Shown here in pieces: positions 11,017 through 23,400 of a stretch of DNA of 64,000 nt (the stretch's first letter is position 1; every line of letters starts with the position of its first letter). The stretch comes from Lineolata rhizophorae. Lineage: Eukaryota > Ascomycota > Dothideomycetes > Lineolatales > Lineolataceae. The DNA lies in the NCBI GenBank assembly GCA_010093515.1, contig MU001682.1, positions 193,997 through 257,996 of the forward strand. The letters are read 5' to 3'. Made by a program: the position numbers and the translations under genes. The notes under the pieces are model-generated. The model searched no databases, had not been told where the DNA came from, and worked only from the letters and a program-made list of their open reading frames with translations.

Positions 11017-13000
11017 TTACATTAGTCCGTAAACAAACGCTAGAGCAACAAGTAAGTACGTCCCGCTTCCAGGCCGGCCGCTTACAAAAGGGTTGTTCGT
11101 CCGAGGAATAAGCAAAATGGAGTCACCTTCATAAATAGAAGTATGGGCTACTCCTAGACGACCGTTTTCTGTTAAGAAAACGCTTTCGGTTCGGCGACTC
11201 AGCATCGCTTCGACCCCATCTGCCAGATCACGAATGCCATTTTGAAAAGATTGAGCGTTCTCCGCTCTTGAGTTCTGGAAGTACCTTCGCAACTGATCCA
11301 GCGGAATTGTGGTCAAATCAGCAAGCGATAGATGCTGGGGATCTGAAAGCGTCCCTACAAACGAGTCTGGATCGTAGTCAGCACTGGTTCCAGCCGCGCA
11401 ACCTTCTTGCTTGCATCGGTTCAGCATCAAGTAAATCAGGAAGAAAGTGGAGTCCTCGGCCGAAAACTTGCTGTCGAAGTTGTAGCTAGCACTAATATTG
11501 TCGAAGTTCCTGTAGGGTTTCTCTTTCATCAGTTGTAGGAAAGCGGTGACTGTCAATCAACCGCTCGTATGCTGCCTCGGAAGCGACGGCAAAATTTTGA
11601 TCCAAGCGTCGCACGTCCCGTGAGTCATGATGGAGATGAGTGGCTCTGCTACCGTGACGATCCTATCGACTTCTATAACGCTGAGCTTTATCTGGAAAGG
11701 ATTCGGCAAGGCGGAATACTCCGGCAGGAGGTCCATACCGCTATTAAAAGTTGAGAGTTCTGGAACGTTTAGCCACTAGCCCCAAGCATGTCTCGGATCG
11801 GATGGCAGAGTGAAGCTTAAATCGACAATCTAAGAAAGATACGGGCGAGACCTGTTCTGGAAGACGTCAGTTGCATCGACGAGGCATGCGAAGTCGCTTT
11901 TGGCGAACGTTGCTTTCATGGCGTCGGCAAATATCTAGGTGCAGGCTCCTCATAGTTCGGGGCTATTTCCGCGCTCCAATCTAGATCGCAGAGCGCGTGG
12001 ACTTTGTCCCGCCTCTCGCTGGATTCGAAGTACTTGCAGAGGTAAGGCAGTCTCTCGAATCGGAATCCGTTCCCTTTAGCAATCAAGCCCCGCACAGGCA
12101 CATTGCGTGATGGAGGAGGGTGGGGAACAAGCCGCTCGGGCTATCCGGAACCTGCAGTTTGTGAAGTGCGCATCGAAGACACCTGGCACCGAGGCGCAGC
12201 CCCACATGACGGTCACTGGGGCCGTGAGCGCGACCTCTTGGATGATCCAGACCCTGCGAAACCAGTAGCTCAGCAACAATCCAGTCAGGGCCTTCCAGCA
12301 CTCTTGAGATGCGTTGGGACTGAGAAGTGAAGACAAACCGGGCCAGGACATCGAAGCGGACGAGGCATTGATGCGACTCTCGACGAAGTGCACGGCCTGC
12401 AGAGCGTCGACGGCGCGTCTTCATTCCTCATCTTTTGCCTGCCCCAACCACGCGACGACGTGCTCCGCAGCTCCGTAGATGTTGTGCATTAGAGCAACCT
12501 GGCTGCTCCGCTCAGCCACGTCCTCCTGGTTTATGCAGATGACATCTATCCAAAAGGGGGTGTCGAGTCGGGACGAGCAGCACGCCTGCCGCAGAAAGTC
12601 CCACAAGTTGCGCGTGATGCGAATTCGGCGATGATCGCGGTGGATGAAACAGTCTCTTTCAATGCTATAACTATCCGCCTCTTCGTCAACCAAGAGAGGG
12701 CTCGGAGTGCCCCACGTATACGACAGCGCTAGAAAGCGAGGGTGTTCATCGATCTTAACGATTTCAAATGAACACTTTATGGGTGTCGACGGATCTCCCG
12801 GGGTGGATCTTGATCAATCGAATAAAACGCGAACCCGGAAGGGCCTCGTAAGGTGACCATAACAAACGGCGGATTGCAGAGTCTTTTTCCCCACGGTATC
12901 CAGAAATAATTCATCGTAGTCCAAAGGCTGCAGCGACTGGAGCAACGGGAGAGGCTTATGTCTCGGCATGACGGAGACGAATAGTAAATATCACGAGATG
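11017..13000 (-). pseudogene. Broken HET-domain (heterokaryon incompatibility) gene
   Basis: Read on the minus strand, the stretch holds the ordered parts of a fungal HET-domain protein, but in more than one frame. The N-terminal half has FLALSYTWG, FWIDVICINQED and VVAWLG, all HET hallmarks. A middle part has YWFRRVWIIQEVAL. The C-terminal part resembles the usual closing region of large HET proteins, ending in ALAFVYGLM near 11017. HET proteins act in vegetative self/non-self recognition and cell death. This copy appears broken in several places and lies at the end of an AT-rich, decayed island, so I treat it as a fossil. The boundaries are approximate. Confidence 0.8.
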
Positions 13001-15375
13001 GCATTTGTTGAAAGATTTCCATTAGGCTGCTTTGCTGCTCGGTTCTATTCTGCAAGAATCGCAAGTGTGGCGGTGCACTTCCGCACTCCTGTTCCGCCTT
13101 GTCAGCTTGCCACCGATCCCGGCCGAAATTTGAGCCTCATCGGCAGCTTCCAGCCAAATCATCACGGCGACGCTTGCGCCTCAATGACTCCACAGCAAAG
13201 CACGATGACAGGAATATTAACAGCGGATTTGGAATCTACACCGCAAGTTTTACAGTAGGCAAAGCTTGATTTTACTAATACCGCTACGGCCGTGGCGCAA
13301 AGCCGGGATTGTTTTCCCGCACGCCTTCCCCCAAGGCGAAAACAAAACTTTTGAGCTAATAAGCACCAAATTCTCGGCTCTAGAGTTCCGGAGTTCCCAT
13401 CAGTTTTGGATATCATCGCTGCGTTGTGGAGCTACTTCCGATTAGATGTTTCGCGTTGCTCGTCGGTGCATCGTGACTCGTGCATCGAGCAGGCATGATT
13501 CGTGCGTGATGGACAACGCGTAGCATCTGATTGGCCCGCCGAGGCTGTGCGGACATTCCGCACTCTTCTAGAATCCCACGGAACGGCCGGAAGAAACGAG
13601 CGCAATTCCCCTACGAGAAAAGGTGCTTCAATACCAAACTAGTTGCCCCAAGAGCTGCCCACTCCTTGAGGATCAGAACAAGCCAAGCTATATATGTACC
13701 TATGTACTACCTTGGCTAGCGGCCTAGTGCATATCCAAAATCTCAATATATCATCCTCAGTCAGCACGCACGCAACATACCGGCCTTCTCAAATGCCACC
13801 ATGCCCCGGCCGCAGGGCCACTATTCTACTTGACCGTATACCCTATGGACCTCTCAAGCACCGCTTGGCACCTAACCACCGGGTGCCGAGGGCGATATTG
13901 GGGGGGGGGGGGGTATTGACGCCCTGGGCCGGCAGAGGCGACGTCACGACTAACATACCAAGGAGGGGTACTTGCACGCCTTTTGCCAACGGACCCCCAT
14001 GGCGATAGCAGAGCCGGGCACCGCGCCGAGCGAGCCGGCAACGTCCTCTCAGTCAGCTCGGCTCGGCGGACGCGCTTGAGACCGGCCCGTCTGCGTGGGC
14101 TTTGTACGCTAGATAACTTGGGATCGGCCGACCTGGGGTGGTCGGTTTCCAGCGTGCTACGGAGCACCAGTGAGGCATGTAGGAGGTAGACACGTACTAG
14201 GGGAGGCAGGCGCTGTGGGCACGGCATCGAACGCACAACGACGGGCGTGATCACAAACACATTGCTGCTACCGCGATCAGCCGGCAAAAGTGCAGCTGCA
14301 GTAGTAATGCCGAAAAAGAAAAAAGATGTATACAGAGCTGCTCGTGGAAACGCTCGTCGCCGCGTTCCACACATCGCTCGCCGTAATCGATCTCTCTATC
14401 GCTTCTCTCCTTGACCAACTGAAGGGTCCGACTGGCCGCCATACATACATGACACGCGTGCATCTGGGCATGCGCACGTAGGTGCGCCTGTTCGCAGTAC
14501 CAACGGTGGGTGTGTAGTGCCCCTCCAGCTTTTGCTTCTCGCACTCTCCCAGAGCGGGTAGACCCCAGACCGCCAGCGCCGTCACCAGCACCACCACTAT
14601 ACACGCATGCCTGGCCGATTATGCCCCAATCTCGCTCACCAGCCGCACTCGCTCGAATCCAGACGCGTACTCCAGGACGGCGCCTCGACATCTCGGTGTG
14701 TCCAACCATGAGAATCTCATGCAGAAACAAAACAGCAAAAAAAAAAAAAAAAGAAACCGAACACAAAGCAGTCCCACAGCCTGAGGCCGGACATCCCATT
14801 GATTCGCGCCGCACGCAACATGTGCGTTCAAAAGCAGAGACAAAAAGACAAAAGTGTTCGTCGGTCGCATTGTGCTGTCGTGGGTACTGAGACAAGACGG
14901 CGTTACAAAAACCAAACCGATAGAGGAAAGGGGGGGGGGCCAAGACGTGATTGTTTGGCAACGCAGTTTGCAAGCGTAAAGCCACCTACCAGTTCCCAAA
15001 AGCCCAAAAAGTCTCGCCCGCCCCCCAATCCCCTCTTCCGCCCCCAAAAAATGCGTGTGCGAGAATGGTATCCCAAAGGTAGTAATATGTCAAAAGGGTT
15101 GAAGAAGAAAGAAGCCAAAAAGCCGACATGAAGACGTGAAAAACAAGAACGGAATAATGCATGCAGGCCGCCACCGGTGCTCGCGGCGCCTCCGCAACCG
15201 ATCTTGCGCGTACCATCCAACTGCTGCTAGCCTTCGTGAGACGCCGCGCGGATGGCAGACGCACCGAGCCAGAATCCAAAAAGGAAGAAGGAACAAGACA
15301 AGAACTGTCGACACTTTCGCACCAACCCCACCTCTTGCCATCCTAAAAATTACACTTCCACTGAACCCCCCCCAA
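13001..15375. other. Intergenic region without recognised genes
   Basis: This spans from the HET fossil to the 3' end of the TBC gene. It contains a G run near 13901-13912, an A run near 14738-14752 and a G run near 14929-14938. Frames here are short or low-complexity and none has a recognisable domain. The part next to 15376 is presumably the 3' UTR of the TBC gene. Confidence 0.5.
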
Positions 15376-17712
15376 TCAAACCTCCACCTTCCCCACACTC
15401 CTCATCACCACCATAAACTCATCCCCAACATCCACTCCACCCGCCGCCGTCGCCACTGCCTCGGCATCCGGAGACTGCGGACTCCCCGCACCCCCCTTAT
15501 CAGCACTACCACCACCCTCACCACCCTCACCACCACCACCACTACTAACCATCCCCCTCCACCCCAGCAACCCCAACACCTCATCCACATCACCATACAG
15601 CCTACTCTCCAGGCTCGCCAGCGTCCCCAGCGCCGCGCGCACGAGCGCCGCATCGCCCTCGAACACGACGACGTCCCAGATGCGGCACGCGACGTCGACG
15701 CCGGCGCTCGTGGCGGCCGCCGGCGCCGCCACGCCGACGCCCGAGCCCGCGCCCGCGCAGAAGAGCGTGCGGAACAGCGGCTCGAGGAACTGGTCCGGGC
15801 GGAGGCCGAGGCGGCCCGTCAGGTGGGCGTGCAGGCGGGGCCGCTTGAGGGCGAGGTGGGCGAGGACGCAGGCGTAGGCGCGGGCCATGGCGGCGGTGTC
15901 GTGGACGAGGAAGGCCATGGGGAGGGGCCGGTTCATGACGTTGGCGAGGGCGACGAAGGCGGTGGCGGGCCCGGGCAGGTTGAGCAGGAGGAGGGCGGCG
16001 ATGAGCTGTGCGTGGGCGGGCGAGCGAGTTAACGAAGAGTGTCTTCTTGCGTGCGTGCGTGCGTGCGGTAAATAGACGTCGTTTTGAGGTGGAGGACCAG
16101 AGGGAAAGTGCAGGGGATAAAAATACTCACGTGCGTGCCGTGGACGTAGCCCACGTCGGACCGATACATGGTAAACGCCATGAGCACGTCCTTGAGCGCC
16201 TCGTGCAGCGGGCCTCCATCGGCCTGGAAGATCTTCAGCTCGGGAAACGTGTCCCGGGCGTCTCGGGCGATGGCGTCGAACCAGAGCGCCTCCTTGACCT
16301 CGGCGCGCCGCTCCTCCGCGTCGCCCAGGGCCTCGAGCTTCGCCTCCACCCCGCGGGCCCGCCCCAGTGCCGCCGCGTAGCTCGCGTCCGACAGCTCCAG
16401 CTCGTTGCCGATGGCGCGCGTCCAGACCTCGGCGCGACACCGCGGGGGGACCCCGCGCCACCAGAGCTCGCGAGTCTCGCGGCGTGTGCGATCGCGCAGC
16501 ACGGCGGGGAAATCCGGCAGGACGGCGCGCTCCCAGGTGCGGGAGCGCGCGAGCTCGCGCTGGTCGCGGGCTTGGCGCTCCTCGCGGGCGCGCTCGGCGC
16601 GGCGCCGGTCCGCCTCGAGCGAGCGCGCCATCATGCGCTGCCACTCGCGCAGGTGGCGGCGCTCCTCCTTTGGGTTCTTGGGCGGCAGCCACGACGGCCG
16701 CGTCCGCGTCAGGTGCTTCTCCTTCTCCTTGCTGACGGGGAGCGGGTCGATCATGATGTTGCTCTTCTGGACCGGCGGCAGCTCGATCGAGGTTGAGGAG
16801 ACGCGCTGCTTCTCCAGCGCGGCGGCGGCGGCGGCCGACATGCCCGTCGTCGACGTGGCCGACGAAGGTGGCGTAGGTCCCTGGCCCTGCTGCACTCGCT
16901 CCTCGTGCTTCCGTTCGTTCTCTTCGGCGTACGCCTCCAACGCCTCCGTCAGGTTCCGAGCCTCGGGCGACAAGTCCGACATGGCCGCCGTCCACGACTT
17001 GTTCCGGATCTTCTTCATGAGCAGCTGCTGCGGCGGCAGCTCGGGGCCCGCCGCGCCAAATGTCGACGCCGTCGGCGAAGGGACGGCGCTGCTCGCGGCC
17101 GACGTGGCCGGGGCTACTACGGAGGAGGAGGAAGAGGCCGCGGTGACCGCGGGAGCCGAGTTATGCCTCTCCGCCGGAGGCGGCACATTGGTGGTGGTGG
17201 CGGTGCCGGTAGTGGTGGCAGCAGAGGTTTCGGTAGCGGTAGACCCAGCCGGACCCGGGCCGAAGCCGAAGCCGGCGCCGGCGCTCTCCACCGAACTGTG
17301 CGAAGCGGATCGGTCCATGGGCGCGCGAGGCGACAGCGGCACATTCCAAATGACGGCATCGTCGGGGACCTCCTCGTCGCCGTCGTCGTACTCGGCCTCG
17401 AGCTCGGCGACCGTCTTGCGGCCCGGCTGCCAGGACTGGCGGCGGCTGGATGACGCGAGGCCCGCGGCGGCGGCGCCGCCGGGCGACACGTCCGAGGAGC
17501 GCGACCGCGAGTTGGACCGCGACGGCGTGGAGCGCTGCGACGTGTAGGAGCCCTGGCGCGAGGGCGGGTTGGCGGTGTGCGAGGGCGACTGCGAGCGCGC
17601 GCGGCGGTTGCCGATGGGCATGGGCAGCGAGGGCACGACAGGGCTGAAGCCGCTGGTGCTGCGGCGGACGCCGCCCAATTGCTGCTTCGAGGGCGGGTTC
17701 AGCGCCGCCTGG

Positions 17713-17746
<34 letters not shown>

Positions 17747-18677
17747 GCTGATCGCGAATGGCGCCGTTGACCTGGCCCTTGAGGCTCGGGTAGCGGGGCT
17801 TGCCCGAGTTTGTGAGGTCGCGGAAGGAGGACATGGTGTTCTGGGAGGGGGTGCGCGAGCCGTTGACGGTGGAAGCGGTTGATGTGGAGGACGTGGATTT
17901 GGAAGAGGGTGCGGACGAGGCGGGGTGGTCTCTGCCACTAGTGATGGGGTTCGGGCCGGCCGGTCGGCCGTCGAAGCTGCGCTTGTCGAAGCCGTAGGGA
18001 GAGCTCCGCGGGGTGGACGCGAAGTCTTGGCGGATGATGTCGTCGACCAGCGTGATGTCTTCGAAGTGCGAGATGTCCTCGGGGAGGCCCGTGACGTCGT
18101 CGGGCAGGCTGGACGAGCGGAACGAGGACGACTTGGAGGATTTGGAGTTGGTCAGGTCGGGAGGCGACCCGGGCGCGGTGGCATCGGCGGCGGCCATCAC
18201 GCCGGGGTAGCAGGCGGAGTTGGTGTCGTGGTAATGGCGGTCGTGGTGGTGGTCGTAGTGTCGGCCGGAGTCCGGCAGGACGTCGACCGTAGCAGCCCTG
18301 GGCGGGCGCACGCGATGCGCGGCGTCGCAGGCAGCAGCCGCTGCGGTGGCCGCGCGCCGACGGCCGTAGACGGCGCCAATGGAGGAGGAGACGACGGCGT
18401 CGGCGTCGGGGATGGGCGCGAGCGAGGACGGGGGCCCGCGGGCGCACTTGGCGCGCTTCAGAAGGGGGCGGCCGCCGTGCTGGGGGTGGGATCTGGCGGC
18501 ATTGTTCGGAGGCGGCGGCGGCGGCGCGGCGGCGGCGTTCGGTCGATGGAGCTGGCGGCGGTAGGGACAGTGGTCGGGCGAGGAATAGCAATGGTGCGAG
18601 CAGAGATGGACGAGCTGGGGAGCAGGCGGCGGCGGGCCAGCACCGGGGCCGGCGCGGTCGCAGGGCGAGGCCGTCAT
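15376..18677 (-). CDS. TBC-domain protein (Rab-GAP-like), atypical catalytic residues
   Basis: Two exons, 18677-16131 and 16005-15376 (intron 125 nt, phase 0), give 1058 aa. The first ~700 residues are low-complexity Ser/Pro/His-rich and probably disordered, with a polyQ tract. The TBC domain begins near ELWWRGVPPRCRAEVWTRAI and runs through LHEALKDVLMAFTMYRSDVG and NRPLPMAFLVHD to about residue 980. TBC domains normally stimulate Rab GTP hydrolysis with an Arg finger (IxxDxxR) and a Gln finger (YxQG). Here the matching segments read IARDARDTFPE, with Asp where the Arg is expected, and YVHG, with His for Gln. It may therefore be a non-catalytic Rab-binding protein. The tail is Gly/Ser-rich. 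The start is the first ATG; a GTG lies 30 nt upstream. Confidence 0.88.
17712..17750 (-). repeat. CAA trinucleotide repeat coding polyglutamine
   Basis: On the plus strand this is a run of GTT triplets. On the coding strand it encodes about 12 consecutive Gln followed by His-Gln in the disordered half of the TBC protein. The tract is nearly pure CAA and so likely to vary in length. Confidence 0.9.
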
Positions 18678-19958
18678 GGCCGTCCAGCGGGCTCCGTCAG
18701 GGGGCACGGCCCCGCCGCCGGCGAATCAGCGCCCGTCCGTGGGCTCGCTGCCCTGCCCCGGCTCTGCTCGACGCTTCCCTGGCCCCCGGCCTGCCGCGCT
18801 TCCTTGTTCGCGCTGCCGCGGGATCGATCGGCCGGCGGTCGAGAAAGGCGTGGCGGGTGCGCGTGGAGTGGTGTGAGTGAGTGAGTGAGTGAGTGAGTGC
18901 GCGAGGAGGGAGAACAAGAAGAAAAGAGCGGAAACCCAAAACAACGCCGCGGCAGTTCCAGCAAGGCGCCAGAGCGCAAGAGACGCAGCAGCCTCCAGTC
19001 TTTTTGTTCTTTCGCTGGGCTGGGACCGGGCTGGCTGGGCGGGCGGGCGGGCTGGGCTTCCAAGCAGCACGGCGGCGTCCTGTCCGGGGGGGGGCGGGCG
19101 GGAAAAACGTTGGAGGTTGGTTTCATCTGAGAGGGGGGCGGGGGGGCCGTTGTTGCCAGCCCTCTCTCTGTCTCTCCCTTTCACTCTTTCCTTTCCCCCC
19201 GCAGCGCTACCCCGTGCCGTACGTGCTATTATTATCATTACCGTCGCGTTTCGACCCTCGGACGGCGGGCGCGAGCTTCAATTCCTCGCACGTGCACGGC
19301 AATCGAACTGCAGTTGTACATAGGTAGCTTCAGGGCTACTCACCGTCAGCTCTGCTCGCGTGTGCCGAGACCAGGTAGACAGCTATGTACATATGTACGG
19401 ACTGGGCAGGGCAGCCTTCGATTGGAGGGCGGCCGCGCCCAAGGAGCAACAAGCCGCCCTGGGCCGGCGTCATCGCGCGCATGCCCCCCCGCCTCAGCGC
19501 CGCGACCGCCGCCCGCGCTCGAGGGAATCGAGAGATCAAGCTACACACTACTCCGTACGTACCCTACACACACAGCAGCGCGGCAGCGCGGGGCCTGCGC
19601 GAGCAATCGCCAGCCCGCAGACCGGCTCGGCAGTCTGGGCCACCCACCTGCGCGTCCCGGCCTCACTTGGCTGCGGCCGTGGCCGAGTGAAATGTCGGGC
19701 GAACGCTAGCTGCGCGCCAGAGATCGGACGGAGTCGGGGTCTCGGGGCTCCCCAGGGGCCGGCCGGGCGGTCGGGCGCCCCGTCGTCCAACCGGCTGGGG
19801 GCGCCGGCCGCAATCCAACACCCGCTCTGTAGCAGCCGGCGGCGGCGCCGACAAGAGCAATAGTGGTAGTCGGCTACGCAGTGGACTGGCCCGGCCTCTT
19901 AGGGAGGAGCATACGAGTAGAATTGGATACTGGGAGAGCTGGGCTCGTAGCCGGCTCG

Positions 19959-19999
<41 letters not shown>

Positions 20000-20423
20000 G
20001 GCAGGGAGAAGGGAAGTGCAGCTATTTTGAAAACAGACCCGCCACAGGCCCTCCCCTTCACAAAACCCGGGTAACCTAATATTTCATCGAGCGCGCGGCT
20101 GCCCTTGCCCCCGGTCTCCCACTTTTATGCAGAGCCTTGCCGTGCTCGACTCGACTCGAGCGTCGAAGGAACGAACCGTGGACGAACTTTCCGCGCAGCC
20201 CGTCCATCAATGCGTCGTATCCACGTATGTATTCCATGTCCGTCAGCCCAACTCGTATCTCAAATCGATCGCGTACGAATGTATGTAGTAGCGTGTACTG
20301 TATGTAGGCAAGTCCTTCCGGTTGCTCTCTCGGCCATGTCTCCGACCCGAGCACTGCGTGTAGCTACGCACATGCATACATAACAATACACTACGAAATC
20401 CAACCACCAAGTACGCACGCGCC
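18678..20423. other. Region upstream of the TBC gene and downstream of TERT
   Basis: GC-rich and low-complexity. It contains a GTGA tetranucleotide run (about 18873-18898), several G runs, and a GTT repeat (about 19958-19997). All frames are Arg/Pro/Ala-rich shadows. It should carry the promoter and 5' UTR of the TBC gene and the 3' UTR of TERT. Confidence 0.5.
19958..19997. repeat. GTT trinucleotide microsatellite (non-coding)
   Basis: About 13 GTT triplets lie between the TBC gene and TERT. This is the same trinucleotide, on the same strand, as the polyQ-coding tract about 2.2 kb away. Confidence 0.9.
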
Positions 20424-23400
20424 TCAACACCGCTTCCTCTTCTTCCCATTCCCTCCCCCCACCCCGCCGCCAGCCGCATCGTCCACCGCCCAGCACGGCA
20501 GCTTCTCGCCGGCCGCCCGCCTCAGCAGCTCGGCCTCAGCCCGGCCGGCCGGCCTGGCCTGGCGCCCGCGCCCGCCCTCGCGCCCGCCCAGCCAGGCCAG
20601 CAGCCGCCCGTGGCCCGTCTGCCGGCGCTGAAACACGCTCGCGAAGGCGGCGCAGCCGAGCCTAAAACGCGCGGGGGCCCGTCGCCCCCTGTATGTCAGA
20701 GAAGTCGTTTGGACGGCGCGCCGAACACATGTGTGTATGTATGTATGTATGCATGCACGCATGTTGTGTATGTGTGTGTGTAGGAAAAGGGGGGGACGAG
20801 GAGAAGAACGGGAGAAGGAAAGGGTCCGAGCGGTCGCCGTGCGCGTCCGCCGCCGCCTGGCAACCCACGTCGATCCCTTCCCTACCCCCTTGAGAAAATC
20901 ATCTCCCAAGGCCTGCGCTTCCGCCCGGCACCCGGGATTCCGGGCGGGAACGTGAAACGCGGCGAGGGGGGAGAAAATTTCGGGGAGAAAGGGGGGAAGT
21001 TTTGTTGTCGGAACGCTGGGCGAAGGTCCCAAGGTTCCATCTCGCTTCTTCAAGTCTGGGCGGTCTTTGGGACCATCTTGAAACCGGGGCGCAGGGGGGG
21101 GGGTGGGGTCTCGCAAGACTCACCATCTGATCTGGCGCCCGCTGATGGCGCACTCGTACCCGTCCGCGGCCGCGGCGGCCGCGGCGCTCTTGGCCGACGC
21201 CGGCCGTTTCCTCACGATGGCGCGCGCGAGCGCTATTATGTCCTCGACTGTTTCTGCCACGGCCCTTGGCGTAAGCTTATTTCTCCACAGGGGCCCCGCC
21301 CGCATTGACACGACTGCGCCAGGCGCCGGCAGGAAAGTTATGCTGCGACAAAAAAAATGGTTCAGAGAAAAGAAGAAAACGAGAAGAAAGCCTAGTATAG
21401 ATATGCAGCCACACGACTCGCCAAGTGCCGTCGCATTCGCTGCTTCCGAGCGATCGGCGCTGCAGGCGGTGGACGCGGCGGTAAGGCCTAGTGCAGCATG
21501 GATGGCGCGCCCGCCCCGCCGCCCCTCTATTTCGGCCTGTTGCGGTGCATAGCGTGCCAAAAATGATGCCGCATGCGGCCAGTGGGGCGAAAGGAAAATC
21601 GCACCATCACATGTGGAAAGAGATGGACGAGGCGCGAACAGGAAGAGCTGCTTCCGAACTTACTGATAACGAGCCTGTCGGGCGGGCGCTTCGCGGCCGA
21701 CATAACCTTGAGATAGGCATAGCAACGCAGGGCCGACTCGTAGAAGCTCTGGTGCAAGTTCGCCAGCGCCGTCTCGAGCGAGTTGAACGATGTGTCGACG
21801 AACATGTGGTGCATCTGAATCTTGAACGCGCTAGAGATGGCGCGGGACGGGTTAGCCTACACCTCAATTTGCCCGTCTCGCGATCCCGGGGGTGTGGGGT
21901 GGGGAGGGGAAGGGGGGCTTGGTATAGCCTGGTATCCTAGGCGGTTTTGATGCCAGGCGAGATGAGCTTACTTCAAGGCTTTTCTGTGGAAGGTCTGGCC
22001 AGGCATCCGTGCCATTTCCACCGTTAATGAGTCGCAAACGTCTGGTAAGTCATCACATCAAACATCAGTCATCCGACTTTGAGGTGTCGGCACCGCGCCA
22101 ACAACAATCCAGCATACCTCGTAGCGCCTTTTGCCCGCGATCTTTGCTCACGTTGAGCGAGGACGTGTCGATCTGGATCCCGCAATACGGGAAGGCATCG
22201 GTCGCCCGTGTCTTCGGAACGGGTGCGCCATTGACCCTGACGTCGAAGTTGACGAGGCTCTTCTGAGTCTTGGTCACGATCCCGTAAGACGGGTCGCCGT
22301 CGTGCATGACTTGCAGGAAGCGCTCGACGTTCCCGCGGTCCAAGCTGATGAGCAAAAAGTCATCAATTAGCCGCAGCAGCAACGAGTCGCCGCCGTCACC
22401 ACAGAACAGAAACCCCAGCTTCTCTTCCTCGAACGTCCCGTAGAAGAAGTTGCATAGCAGACTCGACAGCACGGATCCTTGCGGGATTCCTTCCTTTTGC
22501 CGGTAGTATTGCCTGCCGAGCTTGAGGATGTTGCAACCGACGTGCTCTCCTAGTAAGTTGACGAGATCCTTCTTCCTCTCCATCTTCGGTACAACGGAGT
22601 CGACAAAGACGGTTTTCGAGCTACCCACTGCGGGCCTCTCCTTTATTGTGCCCATGAAATCGAAAGACTTCGTCGTCGGCCTGGCTTTTGTGGCGAACTT
22701 GAGAACCGGTCGGACCCCCTGATCATGGATCCGGTGCTTCATAGGCGGTCCGATCTCCGCGTGGCGGTCTATTCTGTACTGATCTGCCGCGAGGATATCA
22801 TTGATAATGCAAAGTAATCGGCCTTGCGGAATGGTGTCAAAACACGACATGATGTCGACCTTGGCGAAGTACAAGGGCGAGCCTTCAAGACCTCTGGATT
22901 TGAGGGAGGCCGAGAATGCCTTCAACCTCGGCCTAATATCCCCCACTGAGAACAAGGAGCTACCGAGCCTCTCCGGATGTGCATTCTATAAGTTACAGAC
23001 TTCGTCAGCAGCAGTCCTGATGTTGGAGTCCTCCGCTCGAGCTTGCTTACCTTCTCATAATTCAGTGCATCGAATACTGGCGATACGATCGAGTTGATGC
23101 TCTTCCCGAGGACGAGGCGATCTCCTCGCATTATCTGCACCCTCTTGCGGAGGTTCGTAATAGGCCGGGCGCCGACTTTCTTCGGTAGAAACCGGACGGT
23201 GCTGAAGCCTATCATACGCCTGCTCATCATTCGGGAAGCCGCGCGCAGCTCAAGTTCCTCGAGTCTGGAGTCTATCAAGTTGTTCAAAGAGGGCTCCGCC
23301 AAAAGCTTCCATGCATCATGCCTGAAGTAGAATAGCCGGTGCTTGTGCACGTTTGATTCGGTTACGTGGAAGTTGGACTTCACGAGCGGCACCAAGAAGG

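Noticed and set aside
16405-17547. 380-aa plus-strand frame inside the TBC gene
   Set aside because: Antisense shadow of the Ser/Pro-rich half of the TBC protein; no domain.
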